Source: CATQHB01 sp965262595 (GTDB lineage: Bacteria; Chloroflexota; Dehalococcoidia; Lucifugimonadales; UBA3495). From it: 64,000 bases of DNA. The position numbers and the translations under genes were made by a program. The DNA lies in the NCBI GenBank assembly GCA_965262595.1, contig OZ253548.1:310001-374000 (forward strand). The letters run 5' to 3'. How positions within the stretch are numbered: the first letter of the stretch is position 1; each line of letters opens with the position of its first letter. The notes under the pieces were generated by a model, which was given only the letters and a program-made list of their open reading frames with translations, was not told where the DNA came from and searched no databases. This document shows, piece after piece, positions 35,387 through 42,101 of the stretch.

Positions 35387-36769
35387 ATGGCACTATGGAG
35401 ACCGGACCCGACCTTCTATCCATCGGCTAAATTGGCGATGGAGGCGCCTCAAGAACGCCTGGCCTACGTGTCTGTACTGAACCCGGCGTCGGGGGAGCCG
35501 GATGCCATGACCGTTGTGGATTGCGATCCCAACTCGGCGTCTTATTCACAGGTGATCCACTCGTTGCCAATGCCCCACCTTAATGACGAGTTGCACCATT
35601 TCAACTGGAACGCCTGTAGCGCCTCGTTGTGTCCATCGTCGGCCCACCCCCATTTGGAGCGCCGCTACCTGGTAGTGCCAACCCTGGGCAGCAGCCGCAT
35701 CTACATCATTGACACCGCACCGGATCCGAGCCGCCCTCGCATTGTCAAGACTATCGAGGCGGAGCAGGTAAGGCGGGCCGGTTACAGTCGTCCGCACACT
35801 GTGCACTGCGGGCCGGACGCTATTTACGTTAGCGCTCTGGGCGGCGCCGAAGAAGGCGGCCCCGGCGGCGTAATGCTGCTGGACCACTATACCTTTGAAC
35901 CCATTGGGCAATGGGAATTGGACCGGGGACCTCAGGAATTGTCCTACGACTTTTGGTGGCACATTGGTCTGGACACGATGGTCACCAGCGAATGGGGCAC
36001 ACCGGAAATGTATGAAAACGGGGTGCGGCTGGAAGATGTGGTGGGGCAAAAGTTCGGCCACAACCTTCATTTCTGGGATATGCGGCGGCGGGCGCACAAA
36101 CAGGTCGTGGACTTGGGAGCGCAGCATCAGATGGCTCTGGAGCTTCGACCGGCGCATAATCCTACTCGGCACTACGGCTTTTGCGGCGTTGTTGTAAGCA
36201 CGGAAGACCTGTCGGGCTCCGTATTTCTGTGGTACCGCGAAGGCGACAAATGGACTGCCACCAAAGTAATTTCGATTCCGGCCGAACCGGCTGAAGCCTC
36301 AACTTTGCCCCCGGCTCTGCAGCCACTGGGCGCCGTGCCGCCGCTGATAACCGATATCGACCTTTCACTGGACGACAAGTTCCTGTACGTGTCCTGCTGG
36401 GCAACCGGCAAATTACTGCAGTACGATGTCTCCGACCCGTTCAACCCGGTTAAGACCGGCGAGGTTGAGACGGGCGGTGTATTGCGTAAAGCCGCTCATC
36501 CCAACGGGGCATCCCTTACCGGAGGGCCGCAAATGGTGGAGGTCAGCCGCGACGGGCGCCGCATCTATCTGACCAATTCCCTTTACTCAACCTGGGATGA
36601 CCAGTTCTACCCTGAAGGGCTCAATGGCTGGTTGGTACGCATCGACGCCGACCCAAGCGGCGGAATCACCGTAAACCCGGATTTCTTTGTGGACTACGGC
36701 AAGTCCCGGACCCATCAGGTACGATTGCAGGGAGGAGACAGCTCCTCTGACACCTACTGCTATCCCTAG
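35387..36769 (+). CDS. SBP56/SELENBP1-family methanethiol oxidase
   Basis: A 460-residue member of the selenium-binding protein 56 family. Characterised bacterial and human members oxidise methanethiol to formaldehyde, H2S and H2O2 with copper. Family signatures: ERLAYVSVLNP near the N-terminus, LNDELHHFNWNACSASLC (residues about 65-82; human CSSC is CSAS here), RPHTVHCGPDAIYVSALGG, TSEWGTPEMYENGV, YGFCGVV and LTDIDLSLDDKFLYVSCW-like blade; the C-terminus ends SSDTYCYP, as in the family. His-rich motifs (HHF, RPHTVHC) are metal ligands. No Tat signal is visible, unlike periplasmic proteobacterial MtoX. GTTGGAGGC precedes the ATG. The membrane protein gene follows at 6 bases, so they form a pair. 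Confidence 0.92.
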   Translation: MALWRPDPTFYPSAKLAMEAPQERLAYVSVLNPASGEPDAMTVVDCDPNSASYSQVIHSLPMPHLNDELHHFNWNACSASLCPSSAHPHLERRYLVVPTLGSSRIYIIDTAPDPSRPRIVKTIEAEQVRRAGYSRPHTVHCGPDAIYVSALGGAEEGGPGGVMLLDHYTFEPIGQWELDRGPQELSYDFWWHIGLDTMVTSEWGTPEMYENGVRLEDVVGQKFGHNLHFWDMRRRAHKQVVDLGAQHQMALELRPAHNPTRHYGFCGVVVSTEDLSGSVFLWYREGDKWTATKVISIPAEPAEASTLPPALQPLGAVPPLITDIDLSLDDKFLYVSCWATGKLLQYDVSDPFNPVKTGEVETGGVLRKAAHPNGASLTGGPQMVEVSRDGRRIYLTNSLYSTWDDQFYPEGLNGWLVRIDADPSGGITVNPDFFVDYGKSRTHQVRLQGGDSSSDTYCYP

Positions 36770-36775
36770 CCCCAG

Positions 36776-37486
36776 GTGACCCTACTGCACATTCTTATTC
36801 CGGACCCAGCGGCGCTTTCGTCGCTGGGTCCCTGGTTGGGCTTGGTTGCCCTGGGAGTGTTTCACGGGCTGAACCCGGCCATGGGTTGGCTATTCGCCGT
36901 GTCGCTGGCATTGCAGCGGCAACGCCCGATACACCTCTTTTCGGCTACGGGATACATCGCATTGGGGCACCTCGCCTCGTTGTTGGTTATTGTGGCCGCC
37001 CTCCTGGCCGCCGGAGCCTTCCTCCCGCTGCGATGGGTGCGTTTGGCGTCCGGTGGAATATTATTGGCCTTCGGTACTTACCGCTTCATCCGCTACTATC
37101 GACATCCCCGCTGGGTTGGGATGAATATAGGCGGCCGAGACCTGATGCTTTGGTCTTTCCTGATGGCCACGGCTCATGGCGCCGGACTAATGTTGGCTCC
37201 GGTGATCTTGGCCCTAACTGATTCCGCTGCTCCAGACGCCTTGCCCGGCGAACTGGGGGAGCACGGCGATTTCCTGTCGCTGGACGATGCTCCCAGTTGG
37301 TGGGCTGTCGGTTTGCTGGCGCATACCCTGGTGATGCTGGCGGTCATGCTGGCGGCGGCAGGCATCGTTTATTACCGGGTCGGCCTGGGCTTCCTCCGCC
37401 GCGGCTGGATTAACCTGGACCTGCTATGGGCTGCGTCACTAGTGCTTGCCGGCGCGGCTACCCTACTTTACGGCTTGTTGGCCTAG
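36776..37486 (+). CDS. Polytopic membrane protein coupled to the methanethiol oxidase
   Basis: A 236-residue protein with six predicted TM helices. LGVFHGLNPAMGWLFAVSLA opens the core, with a conserved His-Gly/Asn-Pro arrangement like UreH/NicO/TauE-type small-ion or sulfur exporters; a second ATAHGAGLMLAP repeats the His-Gly motif, implying an internal duplication. A soluble acidic loop (about residues 148-170) separates the halves. GTG start with AGGTG overlap; the gene begins 6 bases after the methanethiol oxidase stop, so they share a transcript. Export of sulfide or copper supply to the oxidase are possible jobs; this is inference only. Confidence 0.78.
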   Translation: MTLLHILIPDPAALSSLGPWLGLVALGVFHGLNPAMGWLFAVSLALQRQRPIHLFSATGYIALGHLASLLVIVAALLAAGAFLPLRWVRLASGGILLAFGTYRFIRYYRHPRWVGMNIGGRDLMLWSFLMATAHGAGLMLAPVILALTDSAAPDALPGELGEHGDFLSLDDAPSWWAVGLLAHTLVMLAVMLAAAGIVYYRVGLGFLRRGWINLDLLWAASLVLAGAATLLYGLLA

Positions 37487-37584
37487 CCGCCGCCGGTAAA
37501 AGCTCCCGTCGGCCGGTTCCATACTGCCCGGCCACGTTGGTCGCCGCCACAGTCTATTTTTCGCACCGTTGAAATTGACCGCCA

Positions 37585-37613
37585 TTGTCACCAATGGCAC
37601 TGGGCCATATAAT
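37585..37613 (+). promoter_or_regulatory. Promoter of the HpcH/HpaI aldolase gene
   Basis: TTGTCA (37585-37590), a 17-bp spacer and a perfect TATAAT (37608-37613), 48 bases before the ATG. The 5' UTR is about 41 bases and ends in GGAG. Confidence 0.7.
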
Positions 37614-37661
37614 CGCTGAAGTTAACCATTTTTTAGGAGATGCTGTAGGAGAGGCGAAACT

Positions 37662-38438
37662 ATGCAAACCAATACGACCAAAGCTAAGCTGGCGGAGGGC
37701 GAGGTAGTTTTTGGAGGCATCATCACCCGCTACTCGCCGGATTTGGTGGAAATTTTCGGGGCCATTGGCTACGACTTCGTGATGATTGACTGCGAGCACG
37801 GCCCGATGAATCTGGACCAGGTAGAACACATGGTGCGGGCTGCCGAAGTCTTTGGCATCACCCCCATCGCCCGGATTCCCAATCACGCCGAATCGACTAT
37901 TCTGCGGTTTCTTGACCGCGGCTTGCAGGGCATTATCGTGCCTCACGTCAATAGTGGCGAAGAGGCCGCCGGCGTGGCTCAGGCCGCCCGCTATCACCCT
38001 GAAGGCAAGAGAGGTATGGGCGGAGGACGCCCCCATGACTACGGCATTGGCGTAACCCGTGACGAGTCCACCACCTGGGTAAACTCCCAACTCCTGGTTA
38101 TCCCGATGGTGGAGGAGGTGGAAGCAGTCAATAACCTGGACCAGATCCTGGCAGTGCCCGGGGCTGACGTGCTGCACGTGGCCGCGTCCGATCTGGGGCA
38201 GAGCATGGGGTTTCCGCCGCTGGCCGAGGTGCGGAAGGTGATGGGTGAGGTCATCCCGCGGGTACGGGCGGCGGGAAAGAATGTGGGGGTAGGTGGCAAC
38301 TCTCCCGCCGATGCCGCCGGCGTGGCCGAGTTTATCAAGCTGGGGGCCAATTTCGTGACGGTTTCAGCCTGGGGACTGCTCCGGCTGGGCGCTGAGGATT
38401 TCCGGCGTCGAGTGGACGAGGCGCTTCAGGCCTCTTGA
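37662..38438 (+). CDS. HpcH/HpaI-family class II aldolase/lyase
   Basis: A 258-residue TIM-barrel metal-dependent pyruvate aldolase related to 2,4-dihydroxyhept-2-ene-1,7-dioate aldolase (HpaI/HpcH) and 2-keto-3-deoxy-L-rhamnonate aldolase. FVMIDCEHGPMNLDQ carries the catalytic His and metal Glu/Asp context, IARIPNHAESTILRFLDRGLQGIIVPHVNS is the substrate-binding arginine and proline-rich turn, and LHVAASDLGQSMG the phosphate/carboxylate loop. It cleaves or condenses 2-oxo-3-deoxy acids with pyruvate. The own promoter and ATG with AGGAGAGG support this start. The next gene, a GlcG-like protein, follows after 112 bases with its own strong ribosome site; a shared role in sugar-acid or aromatic breakdown is possible but unproven. 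Confidence 0.9.
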   Translation: MQTNTTKAKLAEGEVVFGGIITRYSPDLVEIFGAIGYDFVMIDCEHGPMNLDQVEHMVRAAEVFGITPIARIPNHAESTILRFLDRGLQGIIVPHVNSGEEAAGVAQAARYHPEGKRGMGGGRPHDYGIGVTRDESTTWVNSQLLVIPMVEEVEAVNNLDQILAVPGADVLHVAASDLGQSMGFPPLAEVRKVMGEVIPRVRAAGKNVGVGGNSPADAAGVAEFIKLGANFVTVSAWGLLRLGAEDFRRRVDEALQAS

Positions 38439-38550
38439 GCCGGCAAGACGTGACCGGAGCGACCCTTTTGGTCCGCTAAAGCTTTTCGGTCGGAAGATCA
38501 ACCTTGAAGGATAACCAATAGAAAGTAACTAATAAGAAAGGAGGCGAAAT

Positions 38551-38964
38551 ATGCCCGATACAACGTTGAAGTTAGAACAAGTACAGGCAGCAATGAAAGC
38601 GATGATGGACAAGGGGCAGCAAACGCCCGACGCTCCGGTGGCGATGGCGATAGTGGACTCCGCCGGTAACCTGGAGGCCTACGCCAAGATGGACAATTTG
38701 CGAATGTTCAGCCGCCGCCACGCTCTGCGCAAGGCCTATACCGCCGCAATAATGGGTGGGGATACCGGCGCCAACGCCGAGCGGATGCACAGTCAGGGCC
38801 GCAGCATTAGCGAGCTGGGCGACTCCAACCTGACCCACGGCCAGGGCGGCTTGGTGATAATGAAGGACGGAGTAATCCTGGGCGGAATTGGCGTGGGTGG
38901 CTATCCCAGCGGCCAGTCCGACGAAGACCTGTCCCGGGTGGGTCTGGAGGCGATGAACCTTTAG
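38551..38964 (+). CDS. GlcG/HbpS-family (DUF336) protein
   Basis: A 137-residue single-domain protein of the GlcG/HbpS family. The family fold shows as LEQVQAAMKAMMDKGQQ, PVAMAIVDSAGNLEAYAKMD, RRHALRKAYTAAIMG, and the C-terminal GGLVIMKDGVILGGIGVGG with Gly-rich SGQSDED. Members include the heme-binding HbpS of Streptomyces and GlcG of the glycolate locus; many are of unknown role. AAGGAGG sits 6 bases before the ATG. It follows the HpcH/HpaI aldolase, and GlcG-type genes often accompany carbon-acid catabolic enzymes. Confidence 0.87.
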   Translation: MPDTTLKLEQVQAAMKAMMDKGQQTPDAPVAMAIVDSAGNLEAYAKMDNLRMFSRRHALRKAYTAAIMGGDTGANAERMHSQGRSISELGDSNLTHGQGGLVIMKDGVILGGIGVGGYPSGQSDEDLSRVGLEAMNL

Positions 38965-39055
38965 AGAATTAGCCGGCGGCATTTGCCCACCACCATACCT
39001 TTTCCGGTACACCGCGGTGCGGCCGAATTGCTTGACCCAATTGGCGGTCAGTCCT

Positions 39056-39131
39056 GAACCTGCCGGGAAGTCCGGCGCAGACTAACCATTCCAGGATTAA
39101 GCCAGGAAAGGGGTTGATGCCCGGCAGGTTC
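39056..39131. repeat. Inverted repeat just left of the transposon-like element
   Basis: GAACCTGCCGGG (39056-39067) and CCCGGCAGGTTC (39120-39131) are exact complements 52 bases apart. This is a possible terminator or remnant of another small palindromic element after the GlcG-like gene. Confidence 0.5.
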
Positions 39132-39173
39132 GTGGCAGGAAGCCAAGACCGTTAATCCAGAACCGTTAACAAT

Positions 39174-39205
39174 GGGAATTATATACTTGTGTACCAAAAG
39201 CCGAT
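39174..39205 (+). repeat. Left terminal inverted repeat, 32 bp
   Basis: Exact inverted copy of 40449-40480; begins GGGAATTATATACTTGTGTA and ends AAAAGCCGAT. Confidence 0.95.
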
Positions 39206-39209
39206 TTTA

Positions 39210-39271
39210 ACGGATTCTACCATGTGAACCGCCCCGCCAATTGGCAGGGCGGTTCACATGGTAGAATCCGT
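39210..39271. repeat. 62-base near-perfect palindrome inside the element
   Basis: A perfect 25-bp arm (39210-39234, starting ACGGATTCTACCATGTGAAC) pairs with 39247-39271, and the centre contains the self-complementary GCCAATTGGC. It lies 5 bases inside the left TIR. Such a structure could be a transposase recognition site, a strong bidirectional terminator that insulates the cargo, or a cruciform. Confidence 0.9.
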
Positions 39272-39375
39272 CTCGGACTTATTCATCAGACTTGGGACTT
39301 ATTCATCAAAAACGACTTTTCCGCAAAGCCGGGCAGATTTGCCCCGGCCCTATGGTTTCAGCGTTGGTAGCGCGG

Positions 39376-39732
39376 TCAGTCGGTTTTGGGCGGTGGCTCG
39401 TTAAACTCCTTCCCTTTCTCTTGGGCTTCCAATCGGCGGCGGTTCCACTCTTCCCAAAGATGCTGATTCTTCCTTCTTCCCCGCTCTTCACCATGTTTTT
39501 CACGTCTTCGCAAAAATCGCTCTGCTACCATTGGCACACCTTCAACTATCAATATGCTGTGGGCAGTGGCGGCAATGATTAGAGGAGCTATTAGCTTCAG
39601 GGCCTCAATCCCTTCAATACCTCCCAGCCAATCCGCCCAATACATACAGCCCAGCACCGCCAATCCAGCGGCATACTGAACCGTAAATGAAATGATAAAC
39701 CAAGCCTCTCGGCCAGGACTAACCGGAATCAT
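39376..39732 (-). CDS. Small membrane protein carried by the TIR element
   Basis: A 118-residue protein with two or three hydrophobic segments (IISFTVQYAAGLAVLGCMYW, then LKLIAPLIIAATAHSILIV) and a highly charged C-terminal half (FLRRREKHGEERGRRKNQHL) ending in EKGKEFNEPPPKTD. I know of similar short Chloroflexota proteins with an E-x-x-x-G-x-x-F-x-E-P-P-P tail but no function. ATG at 39732 has only a weak ribosome site (AGGAC). It is convergent with nothing inside the element and reads toward the 62-base palindrome, which would act as its terminator. Confidence 0.6.
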   Translation of the reverse strand: MIPVSPGREAWFIISFTVQYAAGLAVLGCMYWADWLGGIEGIEALKLIAPLIIAATAHSILIVEGVPMVAERFLRRREKHGEERGRRKNQHLWEEWNRRRLEAQEKGKEFNEPPPKTD

Positions 39733-39836
39733 CTATGTCCTGTTGCATCAGTCGTACACGCTCATGCTTCACCTTCCTTTCATCCTATATCTTTGCTCCC
39801 CGTACATTGCTTCACGGGAATAATACCATATTCTCG

Positions 39837-39865
39837 TTGACGCACCTAATTTTGTGGTACATAAT
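39837..39865 (+). promoter_or_regulatory. Promoter inside the TIR element
   Basis: TTGACG (39837-39842), a 17-bp spacer and CATAAT (39860-39865). It faces the 40015 gene and would give a 5' leader of about 140 bases. Confidence 0.55.
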
Positions 39866-40014
39866 TGGCCTTCCTACAGACCCAGTTTTACATCAACCGC
39901 AAGGGAGACACCGGGAATCTTCTCAAGCTGGCGGCTTCGTGCCCCCTTGCGAGGTTCCCGTGTAGCTGGTGTCTGTAGCAGGTAGCCGGCCTGATTTCGT
40001 AGGGGGGTTCCTCA

Positions 40015-40416
40015 ATGGCCAGTGACTTGTTTGACCACGTCTATCAACAAATGAGGCAACGTAAGTCTGAACGGGCAATAAGGAATGAATTGGTGGACAG
40101 GGGGTATTCGGAGGAATATGCCGAAAGGCTCATAGCATAGGTAAAGCAGGCATATCCAATTCTCCGGGAGCAGGAAAGGCAGGCGGGGAGTATCAACCGG
40201 AAGCAGGAACAGTCTGATGGGTTACAGACTATCATCCAAGGCATAACGGTATTGGGTGTTGGGATAGTCGGTGTCATTGGTAGCCTCGTCCTGGTTCATT
40301 TGGAAATCATGAGCGAGTTCGTGGGGAGGCCCGTCTTGGGCACCGTACTCATACTTTTAGGCACAGGTCTGTTTTGGGTCTTGAAGGGCCTGTATCACCG
40401 AATACGCTGGTGGTAG
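40015..40416 (+). pseudogene. Small membrane protein gene interrupted by TAG, in the TIR element
   Basis: From ATG 40015 (AGGGGGG at 40001-40007) the frame reads MASDLFDHVYQQMRQRKSER and RNELVDRGYSEEYAERLIA, then TAG at 40138-40140, then VKQAYPILREQERQ and two TM helices (ITVLGVGIVGVIGSLVLVHL; VLILLGTGLFWVLKGLY) to TAG 40416, 133 codons in all. The N-terminal part resembles a short helical DNA- or protein-binding module with a Y-x-x-E-x-A-x-x-L repeat. A single amber codon splits an otherwise clean frame. It is either a fresh nonsense mutation or suppressed; no pyrrolysine genes are seen here. Confidence 0.55.
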
Positions 40417-40448
40417 AGAAGGCGATTGTTTTGGGAAGCCCTGACCGC

Positions 40449-40480
40449 ATCGGCTTTTGGTACACAAGTATATAATTCCC
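40449..40480 (-). repeat. Right terminal inverted repeat, 32 bp
   Basis: Exact complement of 39174-39205, followed at once by the 8-bp duplication TTAACAAT. Confidence 0.95.
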
Positions 40481-40494
40481 TTAACAATGATAAC

Positions 40495-40525
40495 GGCCCC
40501 CGGGCAATGAAAATCGCCGGGGGCC
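40495..40525 (-). terminator. GC-rich hairpin downstream of the LLM oxidoreductase gene
   Basis: GGCCCCCGG (40495-40503) pairs with CCGGGGGCC (40517-40525) around 13 bases. It lies 70 bases past the stop codon of the - strand gene. The following minus-strand bases are T-rich but interrupted. The transposon-like element inserted just beyond it. Confidence 0.55.
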
Positions 40526-40595
40526 GGTTGGCGCTTGCCGATTTCTCAGCGTGGCCGATTGTTCGAATCCAAAAATGTGTCGGGCGGAGCAGATG

Positions 40596-41678
40596 TTAAC
40601 GCAACCTTGGGGCCACTTCCTGAGCGTATAGACGGACAGAATTGAGTACTCTTTCTTGGGACAATCCGCCGCCTACGTTAGGTTCCATAATTATCCCGTC
40701 AAGACCCAGGCGGTCCCGAAGCTGGATAAGCTTTTCCACTACCGTGTCGGGGCTGCCGTAGGCCAATCGGTCTTGCAACAATTCGTCGTAGGTGACCCGG
40801 GCCAAGCGGTCGGCGCGCTCCTGCCGTTCCTCGGACTGGGTAGTTCCGGTCTGACCGGCCGAGGTTCCGAAAAGCCCGCCCAGACGCTGGTAAGAGCGCA
40901 TAGTGCTTTCCTCCGGCTCGGAGCGTCCCAGGTCGTCCGTCTCCGCGACATAGATGGGCACTCGCAAAAAGACTTCGCCTTCACCCGGATGCCCGGCCTC
41001 CTGCCAAGCTTGCCGGTAGGTTTCCAGGTGGTCTGCCACCTCATTAACGTCAAAGCCCCGCAGTCCGGAGATAACCGCGAAGCCGCTGCTTCCCACTTGG
41101 GGAAAGGTGTCCCGGGTAGTGGCGGCAATGCGTACCGGAGGATGGGGTTTTTGGTAAGGTTTGGGCAGGACGCACAACTCGTCAAAATTGAAGAACTCGC
41201 CTTTATGGGAGAATCGGTCTTCAGTCCACGCCTTCAATATAACGTCCAGGGACTCCTGGAATCGGGAGCGACTTTCGCCGTAGGGGATTCCGTAGCCGTC
41301 ATAGGACCGGGGGAACCCGCTGCGGCCTACGCCGAACTCCAGGCGGCCCCGGCTGACTTGATCAACGGTGGCGGCTTCCTCGGCCAGCCGGACCGGGTGA
41401 CATAGAGGCAACACGCTGACGCCGGTGCCGATTCGGATTTGCTTGGTGCGGCCGGCGATGGCGCTGGCCATCACCAGAGGTACGGAAACAACCGACGGAA
41501 TACCGGCTCCCATCGCATCGGTGGGACGGCGCGGGGCCGCAAAGTGCCGCTCGGCCAGCCAGACCCCATCCAAACCGTAAGTATCGGCAGTTTCGGCCAT
41601 GGCGAAGGCTTCGTCAAAAGCCTCTTCCTGGGTCACACCCGTCCGGTAGTCACATTCCATTACTAGTCCGACGTGCAT
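40596..41678 (-). CDS. LLM-class flavin-dependent oxidoreductase
   Basis: A 360-residue bacterial-luciferase-like TIM barrel. Typical marks: MHVGLVMECDYRTG start strand, AETADTYGLDGVWLAERHF, IRIGTGVSVLPLCHPVRLAEE, LEFGVGRSGFPRSYDGYGIP and the LPKPYQKPHPPVRIAA strand before the flavin-phosphate loop. Family members use FMNH2 or F420 for monooxygenation or hydride transfer; the substrate is not predictable. SAR202-type Chloroflexota carry many paralogues, thought to attack recalcitrant organic matter. AGGAGG lies 7 bases before the ATG. Confidence 0.9.
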   Translation of the reverse strand: MHVGLVMECDYRTGVTQEEAFDEAFAMAETADTYGLDGVWLAERHFAAPRRPTDAMGAGIPSVVSVPLVMASAIAGRTKQIRIGTGVSVLPLCHPVRLAEEAATVDQVSRGRLEFGVGRSGFPRSYDGYGIPYGESRSRFQESLDVILKAWTEDRFSHKGEFFNFDELCVLPKPYQKPHPPVRIAATTRDTFPQVGSSGFAVISGLRGFDVNEVADHLETYRQAWQEAGHPGEGEVFLRVPIYVAETDDLGRSEPEESTMRSYQRLGGLFGTSAGQTGTTQSEERQERADRLARVTYDELLQDRLAYGSPDTVVEKLIQLRDRLGLDGIIMEPNVGGGLSQERVLNSVRLYAQEVAPRLR

Positions 41679-41806
41679 TAGACGCCTCCTGTTGTCGCCA
41701 GCTTGTCCAAATAAGAATGTCTCCGCTCTTGCTCCGCACCGCAGCCTTGGCCGGATCGGGCCGCTGCCAGGGCGCCTGCCAAGACAGTAATCTTGTAAGT
41801 CAGTGT

Positions 41807-42016
41807 TTAAGCGCCGGGCTGTTCCAGGTAGGCGTTTGGCGTAGCCAGGAACTTGGTGCGGCAGTCAAGTCCGCAAAAGTAGAACCACTGGCCGTTGTGG
41901 AAGCTGCGAGTACCCTGTTGAGGGTCAACTTCTGAGGCGCCGTGCACCGTTTGGCCGGTTTGGGCGCGAGCCTCGGCCTCGTTAATTTCCTTGCCGCACA
42001 CCGGGTCTTGAGCCAT
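41807..42016 (-). CDS. YHS-domain protein
   Basis: A 69-residue protein that is almost entirely one YHS domain: DPVCGKEINEAEA at the start, then FHNGQWFYFCGLDCRTKFLATPNAY. Cys residues at DPVCG and FCGLDC can bind copper or other soft metals; YHS domains occur in metal transporters and monooxygenases. ATG has GGAGAA upstream. It lies 85 bases before the acyl-CoA dehydrogenase 3' end on the same strand and downstream of it. Confidence 0.87.
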   Translation of the reverse strand: MAQDPVCGKEINEAEARAQTGQTVHGASEVDPQQGTRSFHNGQWFYFCGLDCRTKFLATPNAYLEQPGA

Positions 42017-42101
42017 AGCTTTTCTCCTGTTTCCTGGGCGCTTGTATTTCGCCGGAGCAATATTGATTTAGTGGGTTAGTTAAGGGTTGAGCAGAAACCG
42101 G

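Larger units (their letters stand above)
39166..40488. mobile_element. Transposon-like element with 32-bp perfect TIRs and 8-bp target duplication, no transposase
   Basis: The element proper spans 39174-40480 (1307 bp). Its first 32 bases (starting GGGAATTATATACTTGTGTA) recur as an exact inverted copy at 40449-40480. The 8-mer TTAACAAT flanks it on both sides (39166-39173 and 40481-40488) as a target-site duplication. Inside are a 62-base palindrome, a small membrane-protein gene on -, a + strand gene broken by TAG and a good internal promoter. None of the six frames holds a transposase of recognisable type, so it is a non-autonomous cargo element mobilised in trans, or one whose transposase is of an unknown kind. 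Intact TIRs and TSD suggest a recent insertion. Confidence 0.85.

Noticed and set aside
14825..40416. Possible reassignment of TGA as a sense codon throughout the genome
   Set aside because: oppD and the HpcH/HpaI aldolase end in TGA at normal family C-termini, and no core gene has an internal TGA.
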